From NCBI RefSeq assembly GCF_937891315.1, contig NZ_CALAGI010000051.1, positions 1 through 50,623 of the forward strand: a DNA stretch of 50,623 nucleotides, in the 5' to 3' direction. Below, piece after piece: positions 16,975 through 27,019 of the stretch. The DNA is from an uncultured Amaricoccus sp. Lineage in GTDB: Bacteria; Pseudomonadota; Alphaproteobacteria; Rhodobacterales; Rhodobacteraceae. Under the pieces are notes generated by a model. That model saw nothing but the letters and a program-made list of their open reading frames with translations, was not told the DNA's origin and made no database searches. A program made the position numbers and the translations under genes. The first letter of the stretch is position 1, and each line of letters starts with the position of its first letter.

Positions 16975-17169
16975 TCATTTCCGCCGCTCCGACACCCAGG
17001 CGAGCGCGGCGATCAGGCCGGCCCAGATCGCGAAGAGCGCGACCGGCAGCGCGGGAAGGCCGAGGATCGTCGACTCCCGGTCCCAGACCATCAACAGCGG
17101 AAAGTTCCAGAGCGCGGTGCCGAGCGCGGTGAGCGCGATCAGGACGGCGGGTTTCGGCCGCTCCCTCAC
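16975..17169 (-). CDS. Small two-helix membrane protein
   Basis: About 64 aa with two predicted transmembrane helices (PAVLIALTALGTALWNFPLL and LPALPVALFAIWAGLIAALA) and a basic C-terminus (SERRK). I prefer GTG 17169, which overlaps the TGA of the preceding gene as GTGA; an ATG at 17202 in the same frame would overlap it by 37 bases. It lies directly upstream of the symporter-kinase gene, so it may be a small subunit of that sensor, much as small DUF485/DUF3311-type proteins accompany transporters. I do not recognise a named family. Confidence 0.75.
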   Translation of the reverse strand: MRERPKPAVLIALTALGTALWNFPLLMVWDRESTILGLPALPVALFAIWAGLIAALAWVSERRK

Positions 17170-18650
17170 AGTGCGTCGAACCGGAAGTGCCGGCCCAGCC
17201 ATTGCTTGAAGCCGCGCACGATGGCGATCGAATCCTTCAGCGCCTGGCGGTCGAGCGTGCCGAGCTCGCCAAGCCGCACCGCGTTGTCGGGCGTCCGCTT
17301 CGCCGCGATCTGGCGCAGGTTATTGTCGAGCTTCAGCCCGATCAGGAAGCGCAGGGCATCGACGAGGTCGCGCGCGAGGGCGGGGTCGATCCTGCCCTCC
17401 GCTTCCAGCGCCCGCAGCCGCTCGGCTGTGCCGACCACGTGGTGCCGGTTCTCGAGCGCCAGCGCCCGCACCCCATGCACCAACGGGAAGATGCCGAGCT
17501 TCTTGATGTCGATCTCCGCCGCGTCGCGGCCGCGCAGGCCCGGCAGGCGTGACCACCAGCCGCCGCCCTCGCTGAACTGCTCCACCGCGCGTGCGAAGCG
17601 GGCGAACCAGGGGCCGCTGTCCGTCAGCAGTTGATCGACATGATCGCGCGCCGCCGCGAGCAGGCTCGCGTCTCCCGCGACCTCCGCGGCGTCGAGGAAG
17701 ATCGCGAGGTTCATCGGACCTTCCGGGTCGTCGCCATGGATCCAGCGCCGAAGCGACTCCTTGAAGCCGGCGAGCGGCTGGCGCCAGAGCGGTCTGCTCA
17801 GCATGATGCCACCGGGGCAGGGCGGATAGCCGAAGCTGATCAGCGCCGCGGTGAAGGCCTCCGTCACCGCCTCGAGGTCCGGGGATTCAAATCCGTCCCG
17901 CAGGATCAGCGCGTTGTCCTGATCGGTCTTGAAGATCTGCTCGCCCCGCCCCTCGCTGCCCATGACGATGAGGCAGGAATTCGCGCGCAGGTCGGGTGGC
18001 GCCAGCAGATCCCAGAGGCGGCGGAACAATTGGCGGTTCAGCGCGCCGACCAGGCCGGCGATCACTTCGATCCGGACTCCGTCGCGGCGCAGCACCTCGA
18101 TCAGCCCGTCGATCTGGCCGGCGGCGTCGCGCAGCGCGGCGACATCTCCCGCGGCTTCGATCTCGCGGGCGATGAGGTGGGAATGATTGGTGACGAAGGC
18201 CATGAGGTCGAGCTGGCTGAGGACGCCGACCACCTCCTCGCCATCGCGCACGATGACCCGGTGGATCCTGTGGCGCAGCATCAGGATCAGCGCGGTGTAG
18301 AGTTCGTCATCGACCGAGACCGACTTCGGATCGAAGATCGCGACCTCGCGTGCCGTAATGCTCGCCGGCGGCTCGGGCCGCAGCAGGGCGTCGCGCAGAT
18401 CGGTGGTCGTGAAGATGCCGAGCCGGTCGCCGTCGCGCACCAGCGCGCCGGTACGGCCACGCTCGGACAGCAGGCGGCAGAGGCTGACGAGATCGATCTC
18501 GCCGTCGACGATTACCGGCTTGCCCAGGTAGGCATCGCCGACGCGGGCGGTCATCAGCGAAACGAGTTCGCGCCGCTCCCGTTGAACGGGATCGACCCGC
18601 CCGTCGCCGGGCGGATCGAGATTGAGCGGCGCGCCATTTTCGATGGTCAT
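17166..18650 (-). CDS. CBS-domain putative nucleotidyltransferase (DUF294)
   Basis: A 494-aa cytoplasmic protein. A CBS pair spans about residues 35-150. The DUF294 nucleotidyltransferase-like domain follows with SEGRGEQIFKTDQDNALIL (the GS...D-x-D pattern), and then a helical DUF294_C domain. Many relatives carry an N-terminal cyclic-nucleotide-binding domain that is missing here. These proteins are commonly encoded beside actP and symporter-kinase genes; a nucleotide-responsive regulatory role is inferred from that. It starts 14 bases after actP. Confidence 0.88.
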   Translation of the reverse strand: MTIENGAPLNLDPPGDGRVDPVQRERRELVSLMTARVGDAYLGKPVIVDGEIDLVSLCRLLSERGRTGALVRDGDRLGIFTTTDLRDALLRPEPPASITAREVAIFDPKSVSVDDELYTALILMLRHRIHRVIVRDGEEVVGVLSQLDLMAFVTNHSHLIAREIEAAGDVAALRDAAGQIDGLIEVLRRDGVRIEVIAGLVGALNRQLFRRLWDLLAPPDLRANSCLIVMGSEGRGEQIFKTDQDNALILRDGFESPDLEAVTEAFTAALISFGYPPCPGGIMLSRPLWRQPLAGFKESLRRWIHGDDPEGPMNLAIFLDAAEVAGDASLLAAARDHVDQLLTDSGPWFARFARAVEQFSEGGGWWSRLPGLRGRDAAEIDIKKLGIFPLVHGVRALALENRHHVVGTAERLRALEAEGRIDPALARDLVDALRFLIGLKLDNNLRQIAAKRTPDNAVRLGELGTLDRQALKDSIAIVRGFKQWLGRHFRFDAL

Positions 18651-18664
18651 GGCGCGCCGCGTCT

Positions 18665-20383
18665 TCAGTGAGCCGAGGCTTCGGCGGCGCCGATGCCGGT
18701 CTCGGAGCGGACCTGCTGCGCCGGGAAGCCGGCCCGGTCGATCTTCGCCCGCGGGCTGTTGTCCATCTTGGACACGATCCAGATCGCGAAGAAGGCGAGC
18801 GGTATCGAGAAGATCGCCGGCGAGGTGTAGGGGAAGGGGGCCGAGCCGACCGGATGGCCGAGCGTCGCCTCCCAGACCGACGGCGAGAGCACCGTCAGTG
18901 TCACCGACGAGATGAGCCCGACGAAGCCGCCGACGACGGCGCCCTTGGTGGTGCAGTCCTTCCAGAGGATCGACAGGAACAGCACCGGGAAGTTGGCCGA
19001 GGCTGCCACCGCGAAGGCCATCGACACCATGAAGGCGATATTCTGCTTCTGGAAGGCGATGCCGAGGATCACCGCGATGATGCCGAGGCAGACCGTGGTG
19101 ATGCGCGAGATGCGAAGCTCGCTGGCGCTGTCCGCGTGCCCCTTCTTGATGACCGTCGCATAGAGGTCATGGCTGACCGCCGAGGCGCCGGAGAGCGTCA
19201 GGCCGGCGACAACCGCGAGGATGGTTGCGAAGGCCACGGCCGAGATGAAGCCGAGGAAGATGTTGCCACCGACCGCGTGGGCGAGATGCACCGCCGCCAT
19301 GTTGTTGCCACCGATCATCTTGCCGTCCGCCGTCAGGAACTCGGGGTTGGTCGAGACGAAGGTGATGGCGCCGAAGCCGATCAGGAAGGTGAGGAGGTAG
19401 AAGTAGCCGATCCAGGTGGTCGCCCACATCACCGACTTCCGCGCTTCCTTGGCGGAGGGAACCGTGAAGAAGCGCATCAGGATATGCGGCAGGCCGGCGG
19501 TGCCGAACATCAGCGCCATGCCGAAGCTGATCGCCGAGATCGGGTCCTTGATGAAGCTGCCGGGGCCCATGATCGACTGGCCGGCGGTCGCGGCGGCCTC
19601 CGGAGTCGTGCCCTCGACCGCGGCGGCGATGTCGGTCTTGACCCGCACCGCGTCGGCGAACATCGCTTCCGGGCTGAAGCCGTAATGGTAGAGCACCATG
19701 AAGCCCATGAAGCTGGCACCCGCCAGCAGCAGGCAGGCCTTGATGATCTGCACCCAGGTGGTGGCGGTCATGCCGCCGAAGAGCACGTAGACCATCATCA
19801 GTCCGCCGACGAGCACCACGGCGATCCAGTAGTCGAGGCCGAAGAGGAGCTGGATCAGCGAGCCCGCGCCCACCATCTGCGCGATCAGGTAGAAGGCGAC
19901 CACGACCAGCGTGCCCGAGGCCGCGAAGATGCGGACCGGGGTCTGGGCGAAGCGGAAGGCGGCGACGTCGGCGAAGGTGAACTTGCCGAGGTTGCGCAGG
20001 CGCTCCGCCATGAGGAAGGTCAGGATCGGCCAGCCGACCAGGAAGCCGATCGAATAGATCAGGCCGTCGAAGCCCCCGGTCATCACCGCGGCCGAGATGC
20101 CGAGAAAGGAGGCCGCCGACATATAGTCGCCGGCGATGGCGAGGCCGTTCTGGAAGCCGGTGATGCCGCCGCCGGCGGTGTAGAAGTCGGCCGCCGACTT
20201 GGTCTTCGAGGCTGCCCACTTGGTGATGAACATGGTCATGACGACGAAGGCGGCGAACATGGCGATCGCTGTCCAGTTGGTCGCCTGTTTTTCGCCGCCT
20301 TGGATGACATCGGCTGCGAATCCGACGCCAGGCGCCGCGATCAAGCCTGCCGCGAGCGCCGCGGTGATGCGATGAAACTTCAT
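18665..20383 (-). CDS. actP: Cation/acetate symporter ActP
   Basis: A 572-aa SLC5-family symporter that imports acetate and similar short carboxylates with a cation. It has an N-terminal hydrophobic segment ending near GVGFAAD, then about 13 transmembrane helices, with TKSAADFYTAGGGITGFQNG and GDYMSAASFLG typical of ActP. ATG 20383 overlaps the yjcH stop by four bases, so the two are coupled as in E. coli acs-yjcH-actP. No acs gene is in the window. Confidence 0.92.
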   Translation of the reverse strand: MKFHRITAALAAGLIAAPGVGFAADVIQGGEKQATNWTAIAMFAAFVVMTMFITKWAASKTKSAADFYTAGGGITGFQNGLAIAGDYMSAASFLGISAAVMTGGFDGLIYSIGFLVGWPILTFLMAERLRNLGKFTFADVAAFRFAQTPVRIFAASGTLVVVAFYLIAQMVGAGSLIQLLFGLDYWIAVVLVGGLMMVYVLFGGMTATTWVQIIKACLLLAGASFMGFMVLYHYGFSPEAMFADAVRVKTDIAAAVEGTTPEAAATAGQSIMGPGSFIKDPISAISFGMALMFGTAGLPHILMRFFTVPSAKEARKSVMWATTWIGYFYLLTFLIGFGAITFVSTNPEFLTADGKMIGGNNMAAVHLAHAVGGNIFLGFISAVAFATILAVVAGLTLSGASAVSHDLYATVIKKGHADSASELRISRITTVCLGIIAVILGIAFQKQNIAFMVSMAFAVAASANFPVLFLSILWKDCTTKGAVVGGFVGLISSVTLTVLSPSVWEATLGHPVGSAPFPYTSPAIFSIPLAFFAIWIVSKMDNSPRAKIDRAGFPAQQVRSETGIGAAEASAH

Positions 20384-20688
20384 TTCAGCGCCTCACGCTT
20401 GATCTTGTCAGACAGCTCGTCGAACTCGCCGTTCGCGCGCCGCACATAGACACCGGTGATCAGGATGGTGAACAGGATCACGCCGAAGCCGATCGGGATA
20501 CCCCAGGTCATCACGCCTGAGCCAATGCGGGCGGAGAGCACGCCCTTCTGGAAGGCAATAAGCAGGATGAATCCATAGTAGACGACAAGCATCAATATGG
20601 TGAGCGTCCAACCGAAACTGGACCGGCGCTCCTTCAATGCTTGATAGTTTGGATCCCTCTGGATCCTGTCGATCACGCTTGTCTCCAT
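20380..20688 (-). CDS. yjcH: DUF485 membrane protein YjcH
   Basis: A 102-aa inner-membrane protein with two hydrophobic helices (TLTILMLVVYYGFILLIAF and WGIPIGFGVILFTILITGVY) and the family features RDPNYQALKERR and VRRANGEFD. It is the companion of ActP. ATG 20688 has GGAGGAAG about 8-15 bases upstream. It is the first gene of the seven-gene minus-strand cluster, whose promoter should lie in 20689-20800. Confidence 0.92.
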   Translation of the reverse strand: METSVIDRIQRDPNYQALKERRSSFGWTLTILMLVVYYGFILLIAFQKGVLSARIGSGVMTWGIPIGFGVILFTILITGVYVRRANGEFDELSDKIKREALK

Positions 20689-20981
20689 GAAACTTAATCT
20701 TCCTCCAGTGTTGTTTTATAGACGGCGGTGGCCGCCAAGGATGGGGCCGAACGTATCGGCACATTGGACCCGCGGCTCGAAGATCGCTAGGAAAATTTGG
20801 CGCGCCTTGTCCCCCACATTAGTCGGCGGGCCTCGCGCGCCGTCTTGTCGAGCGCGCGGAGACCGTGGCGGAGGGGCGCGCGTCGAGGTCGTTCGGCCGT
20901 CTGGCGCTGGCTGAAAGAGCGGGCTTCGAGCTGGCGCGACCTTGCGCTAGAGTGCCCATCGCAGATCGGGGAGACCATAGG
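20689..20981. other. Divergent intergenic region
   Basis: A 293-base gap between yjcH (minus) and the nitrilase-fold gene (plus). It must hold both promoters. For the plus gene, TTCGAG (about 20925-20930), a 17-base gap and TAGAGT (20948-20953) form a plausible but weak promoter. No gene or convincing repeat is visible. Confidence 0.4.
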
Positions 20982-21896
20982 ATGAAGATCGCCGCGGCGG
21001 CCTATCCGATTGACTGGCACAATCGGTGGAACGAATTCGTCGGAAAGCTGCGGGTCTGGGTGCGGACGGCGGCGGAGAACGGCGCGGGTCTGCTGGTCTT
21101 TCCGGAAAACGGCGCGCTCGAGCTCGCCAGCCTCGCCGGGGAGGAGAATGCGAAGGATCCGGCGCGGGCGCGCGAGGCGGTCAGCGCGCGGATCAGGGAT
21201 GTCGATGAACTGCATGCGAGCCTTGCCCGCGAGTTCGGCGTCCATATCTGCGCGAGCTCGGGGCCGCTGAGGGCGGAAAGTGGGGTGAAGGTCAGCCGGG
21301 CGCGGTTCTTCGCCCCGAGTGGCGCGATGGGTTTCCAGGACAAGCAGTCGCCGAGCGCCTTCGAAACCGAGGTGGAGCAGATCTCGGGGGGGACCGTCGG
21401 GCGGATCTTCGCGACCGACCTCGGCCGGATCGGCGTCCTGCCCGGCGGCGACGCGGCGTTCGCCGCGCCGGCGCTGGCGATGGCGGCGGCGGGGGCCGAG
21501 ATCCTGCTCGTGCCGACCTGCGCGCCCGACAGCCGGGCGTTCTGGCGGGCGCGGATCGCGGCGCGGGCGCGGGCGGTCGAGACCCGCTGCTTCGTCGCGC
21601 AGGCGGTGACGGTGGGCGAGGCCGACTGGCTTGCGACCGCGACGAAGAACGTCGGCGCCGCCGCGGTCTTCGCCCCGCCCGAGGACGGTTTGCCCGAGGA
21701 CGGAACCGTCGGATCCGGCAAGATGAACGCCGCCGGCTGGGTCTATGGCGAGGTGGACCTCGAGGCGCTGCGCGTCGCGCGCGGCGCCCGGCCCGAACCT
21801 GTGCCGGCCGCGGCGTTCCGCGTGGAGACGGTCGCGCTCGGGACGCTGGAGGCGGAGCCGGCGCAGGGCTCCCCGGCGGGCAGCCCTACGGATTGA
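20982..21896 (+). CDS. Nitrilase-superfamily protein lacking the catalytic cysteine
   Basis: A 304-aa protein of the carbon-nitrogen hydrolase fold. The Glu motif is present (FPENGALELA) and so is the Lys motif (FQDKQSPSAFE). The nucleophile elbow, normally GVxICYDxEFP in close relatives, reads GVLPGGDAAFA, so Cys is replaced by Gly and the following Glu is also lost. The next conserved stretch, GAEILLVPTCAPDS, is intact. It is therefore probably a non-catalytic binder or a diverged enzyme, not an amidase. Start ATG 20982 has ATCGGGGAGA upstream; an in-frame extension to 20865 looks non-coding. Its 3' end overlaps the convergent gene by 11 bases. Confidence 0.85.
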   Translation: MKIAAAAYPIDWHNRWNEFVGKLRVWVRTAAENGAGLLVFPENGALELASLAGEENAKDPARAREAVSARIRDVDELHASLAREFGVHICASSGPLRAESGVKVSRARFFAPSGAMGFQDKQSPSAFETEVEQISGGTVGRIFATDLGRIGVLPGGDAAFAAPALAMAAAGAEILLVPTCAPDSRAFWRARIAARARAVETRCFVAQAVTVGEADWLATATKNVGAAAVFAPPEDGLPEDGTVGSGKMNAAGWVYGEVDLEALRVARGARPEPVPAAAFRVETVALGTLEAEPAQGSPAGSPTD

Positions 21897-22215
21897 CGGC
21901 GGACCAGAGCATGCGGCAGCGGGTGCCGGACCGGCAATAGGCGAGCACCGGGCCGGGCAGCTCGGCCAGGGCCGCGCCGAATTCGTCGAGATCGCGCGAC
22001 GTGATCGCGCCGGAGACCACCGGCACGAAGGCGAAGGCGAGGCCCCGTGCCTCGGCTTCGGCGCGGATCAGCGCGACCTCCGGCTGGTCGGCGCTCTCGC
22101 CGTCGGGGCGGTTGCACATGATCGCGCGAAAGCCGCGGGAGGCGATTTCGGCGACGTCGTCGACGCTGATCTGCGGCGCGACACTGTAGTCGGGGGTAAT
22201 CTCGGTGATGGTCAT
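21886..22215 (-). CDS. DUF442/TIGR01244-type phosphatase-like protein
   Basis: A 109-aa protein of the beta-lactamase-hydrolase-like (DUF442) family, which has a dual-specificity-phosphatase-like fold. The N-terminal MTITEITPDYSVAPQISVDD, the RAIMCNRPDGE strand and the phosphate loop AYCRSGTRC are family signatures; the Cys and Arg of the loop are present. Relatives are linked to sulfide or persulfide metabolism when fused to rhodanese-type domains, but this is a stand-alone domain. I chose ATG 22215; the frame extends to 22293 without family similarity. Confidence 0.85.
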   Translation of the reverse strand: MTITEITPDYSVAPQISVDDVAEIASRGFRAIMCNRPDGESADQPEVALIRAEAEARGLAFAFVPVVSGAITSRDLDEFGAALAELPGPVLAYCRSGTRCRMLWSAVNP

Positions 22216-22304
22216 GGGTGATTCCGGCGAAGGGGATGTCCGAAGGGGGCGGGTGTCTGATCGCGGGATAGCCGCCGCGTCGCGGGGGTGCAATGGCGCA
22301 GCCC

Positions 22305-22787
22305 TCAGGCCTCGCCGGCAAGCGGGTGGATCGGCAGCGCGGTGGTGCTCTTGATGACTTCCATCGACAGCGACGAGGTGACGTTGAAGATGCTGACCTC
22401 CTTGATCAGTGCGCGGTAGAAATCGTCGTAGGCGCGGGCGTTCGGCACCTGAACCTTGAGGATATAGTCGATGTCGCCGGCGAGCCGGTGCGCCTCGATC
22501 ACCTCGGGGCGGGAGCGGACGGCGCGCAGGAACTGGTCGAGCCAGTTCGCGTCGTGCTGGGAGGTGCGGATCAGCACGAAGAAGCAGCTTTCGAGCCCGA
22601 GCTTCTCGGGGTCGAGCAACGCCACCTCCGCGCGGATCACGCCCGCCGCCTTGAGCTTGCGGATCCGATTCCAGACCGGGGTCTTGGACGCGCCGACCCG
22701 ACGGGCGATTTCGTCAAGGGAAAGGCTTGAATCCCGTTGCAGGAGCGAAAGAATGTTCCGATCCAGTTCGTCGAACACCGCGGTCAT
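22305..22787 (-). CDS. Lrp/AsnC-family transcriptional regulator
   Basis: A 160-aa regulator with an N-terminal HTH (LDEIARRVGASKTPVWNRIR) and a C-terminal RAM/AsnC ligand-binding domain (AHRLAGDIDYILKVQVPNA). It is divergent from the cys operon, with 138 bases between starts, and is therefore a likely local regulator of sulfate assimilation. In E. coli that job belongs to CysB, a LysR-type protein absent here. The ligand is unknown; an amino acid such as cysteine or methionine is a guess. Confidence 0.92.
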   Translation of the reverse strand: MTAVFDELDRNILSLLQRDSSLSLDEIARRVGASKTPVWNRIRKLKAAGVIRAEVALLDPEKLGLESCFFVLIRTSQHDANWLDQFLRAVRSRPEVIEAHRLAGDIDYILKVQVPNARAYDDFYRALIKEVSIFNVTSSLSMEVIKSTTALPIHPLAGEA

Positions 22788-22851
22788 TCCGCTTTCTCCA
22801 GCATCACGAGGGGTTCGTTCTTGAGTTTCGTCACAGGCGGAACAATCGCCT

Positions 22852-22897
22852 TATTTTCAGCCGGACATTGAAGAAAATAGGGAAAAAGTTCTATATG
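22852..22897 (+). promoter_or_regulatory. Cys operon promoter with overlapping dyad
   Basis: TTGAAG (22868-22873), an 18-base spacer and TATATG (22892-22897) form a good sigma-70-type promoter 28 bases before cysG. A dyad of TATTTTC (22852-22858) and GAAAATA (22873-22879) with 14 bases between the arms overlaps the -35 box. Its size fits an Lrp/AsnC site. This AT-rich patch stands out from the high-GC surroundings. Confidence 0.6.
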
Positions 22898-22925
22898 GAA
22901 CCTGGAACGCAGGGACAAGCGGGTT

Positions 22926-24308
22926 ATGCGGCATTTTCCGGTCTTCGTCGACCTTCGCGGTCGGCGCATAGTGGTTTCCGGCGCGGGTGACATCGCGGTC
23001 GCGAAGTTGCGCCTGCTGCTGCGGACCGAGGCCGGGATCAGCGTCTTCGGCACGGATCCGGACCCGGCGGTGCTCGGCTGGGCGGCGCGCGGCCTGATCG
23101 CCTTCGAGGCGCGGCCGATCCACGCCGGCGACGCCGAGGGCGCCGTCCTGCTCTATGGCGCGAACGGCGACGCCGCCGAGGATGCGCGGGCGGCGACGAT
23201 CGGCCGGGCGGCCGGGGCGCTGGTCAATATCGTAGACGATCTCGAAGGCAGCGCCTTCATTACCCCCGCGATCGTCGATCGCGATCCGGTAACGGTGGCG
23301 ATCGGCACCGAAGGCGCGGCGCCGGTTCTGGCGCGCAAGATCAAGGCCGAGATCGAGGCGCTGCTGCCGGCGGCGCTCGGCCGGCTGGCGCGGGTCGGGC
23401 AGGGGTTCCGCGCGCGGCTCGAGGCGCTGGACGGCAAGGCGCGGCGGCTGTTCTGGACCCGGTTCTATTTCGAGGACGGCCCGCGCGCCATCGCCGACGG
23501 CGAGGCGGCGGCGCGGGCGGCGCTGGAGCGGCTGGCGGCGGAGGGCGTCGATGGCGCGCGCGAGGGCTTCGTGCACCTGATCGGCGCGGGACCGGGCGAC
23601 CCGGAATTGCTGACGCTGCGGGCGCGGCGCCTGTTGCACGAGGCGGACGTGGTGATCCACGATCGGCTGGTGCCGGCGGCGATCCTGGAGCTTGCGCGGC
23701 GCGAGGCGCTGATCCTCGACGTCGGCAAGACCCCCTATGGCGCGTCCTGGAAACAGGCGGACATCGACGCGCTGATCGTCGCCCAGGCGCGGAGTGGCGC
23801 CACCGTCGCGCGGCTGAAGGGCGGCGACCCGGCGATCTTCGGTCGGCTGGACGAGGAGATCGAGGCCCTGGAGGCGGCCGGTATCGGCTATGCCGTGGTG
23901 CCGGGCGTGACGACATCGAGCGCGGCGGCGGCGGCGATCGGCCAGTCGCTGACCCGGCGCGGCCGCAATTCGAGCTTTCGCGTGCTGACCGGCCATGACG
24001 TCGATGGCTTCGCCGATCAGGACTGGCGCGCGCTGGCGAAGCCGGGTGCCACGGCGGCGATCTACATGGGCGTGAAGGCCTCGCGCTTCCTGAGCGGCCG
24101 GCTGCTGATGCATGGCGCGGCGGCGGATACGCCGGTGACCGCGATTGAAAACGTCAGCCGGCCCGGGCAGCGGGTGTTCGCGACGACCCTCGTCGACCTG
24201 CCCCGGGCGCTCGGCGAGGCGCGGACCGACGGGCCGGTGATGATTCTCTATGGACTGGAGCCACGGGCCGCGACGGCGGCGCTGAGCCAAGTGAAGGAGG
24301 CGCTCTGA
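22926..24308 (+). CDS. cysG: Siroheme synthase CysG
   Basis: A 460-aa multifunctional enzyme that makes siroheme, the cofactor of the sulfite reductase encoded two genes on. The N-terminal half is the precorrin-2 dehydrogenase/sirohydrochlorin ferrochelatase (VDLRGRRIVVSGAGDIAVAK, a Rossmann start). From about residue 213 the uroporphyrinogen-III C-methyltransferase domain follows (VHLIGAGPGDPELLTLRA; GGDPAIFGR). Length matches E. coli CysG (457 aa). It is the first gene of the cys operon. Confidence 0.95.
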   Translation: MRHFPVFVDLRGRRIVVSGAGDIAVAKLRLLLRTEAGISVFGTDPDPAVLGWAARGLIAFEARPIHAGDAEGAVLLYGANGDAAEDARAATIGRAAGALVNIVDDLEGSAFITPAIVDRDPVTVAIGTEGAAPVLARKIKAEIEALLPAALGRLARVGQGFRARLEALDGKARRLFWTRFYFEDGPRAIADGEAAARAALERLAAEGVDGAREGFVHLIGAGPGDPELLTLRARRLLHEADVVIHDRLVPAAILELARREALILDVGKTPYGASWKQADIDALIVAQARSGATVARLKGGDPAIFGRLDEEIEALEAAGIGYAVVPGVTTSSAAAAAIGQSLTRRGRNSSFRVLTGHDVDGFADQDWRALAKPGATAAIYMGVKASRFLSGRLLMHGAAADTPVTAIENVSRPGQRVFATTLVDLPRALGEARTDGPVMILYGLEPRAATAALSQVKEAL

Positions 24309-24614
24309 TGGCGCGCGTGTTCAAGCCGCTGATGGCGACCGCCAACGACCTGCTGGAAGGCGATGTCGTCTATTTCACCGGGAACGGGGACTGGTCCCGC
24401 CATATCGCGGAATCCGCGCTCGCCACCAATCAGGAGGCGGCGGACGATCTGCTGCGTCGCGCGTCGGCCTTTCCGAACCAGGTGGTCGGCGTCTATCTGG
24501 TGGAGGCGGCGCTCGATGCGCGCGGTCGCGCCGCGCCGGCGCATTTCCGCGAGGTGTTCCGCACCCGCGGCCCTTCCAACTACCCTGAGCATGGCCGGCA
24601 GGCGGAGCGTTCCG

Positions 24615-24622
<8 letters not shown>
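24308..24622 (+). CDS. DUF2849 protein
   Basis: A 104-aa protein of the DUF2849 family, typically encoded between cysG and cysI in alphaproteobacteria. Features are KPLMATANDLLEGDVVYF and a C-terminal HFREVFRTRGPSNYPEHGRQ. Its ATG shares one base with the cysG stop (TGATG) and its end overlaps cysI by 8 bases, so the three are translationally coupled. Function is unknown; position suggests support of siroheme or sulfite reductase assembly. Confidence 0.88.
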
Positions 24623-26265
<1,643 letters not shown>

Positions 26266-26276
<11 letters not shown>

Positions 26277-27006
26277 ACGGGATGGTGAACTGGTCGGCCT
26301 CGCGGTCGATCGCGTCGGGGCGCTGAATCTCGACTACGAGGACGCGCATCCGCGCGACGTGCTGGCGGGCGTGCTCGACGAATTCCCCGGCCGGACGGCG
26401 ATGGTTTCGTCCTTCGGGGCGGACGCCGCCGTGTTGCTGCATCTGGTGTCGCAGGTCGACCGAGCCGCGCCGGTGCTGCTGGTCGATACGCTGATGCTGT
26501 TCGAGGAAACGCTGAAATATCAGCGCGAGCTGTCGGCGCATCTCGGCCTGACGAATGTTCAGCATGTGCGGCCGAACCCGGTCGATCTGGCGCGGGTCGA
26601 TCCTGACTGGACGCTGAACCGGACCGACCAGGACGCCTGCTGCGACGTGCGCAAGGTGCTGCCGCTGGAACGGGCGCTGGAGCCCTATTCGGTGCTGATC
26701 ACCGGGCGCAAGCGCTTCCAGGCCAGCACGCGCGCCGCGCTGGCCACCTTCGAAGCGGATGGGGCGCGGCTAAAGGTGAACCCGCTGGCCGGCTGGACCG
26801 CGCGGGACCTGTCGGACTACATGACCGCGCATGATCTGCCGCGGCATCCGCTGGTCGCCAGGGGCTATCCCTCGATCGGCTGCGCGCCCTGCACCACCAA
26901 GGTCGCACCCGGAGAGGATCCGCGCGCGGGCCGTTGGCGCGGCAGCGACAAGGTGGAATGCGGTATCCATTTCGGCGCCGACGGCCGGATCCTGCGGGCG
27001 TCGTGA
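26266..27006 (+). CDS. cysH: Assimilatory adenylyl-sulfate reductase CysH
   Basis: A 246-aa reductase that makes sulfite from activated sulfate. The PP-loop-like start (AMVSSFGADAAVLLHLV) is present. The cysteine pairs ACCDVRK and GCAPC indicate a 4Fe-4S cluster, which marks APS-type rather than E. coli-type PAPS reductases. The C-terminal ECGIH carries the catalytic Cys. ATG 26266 overlaps the cysI end by 11 bases. Confidence 0.93.
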
Positions 27007-27019
27007 GGGGAGAGCGGGC

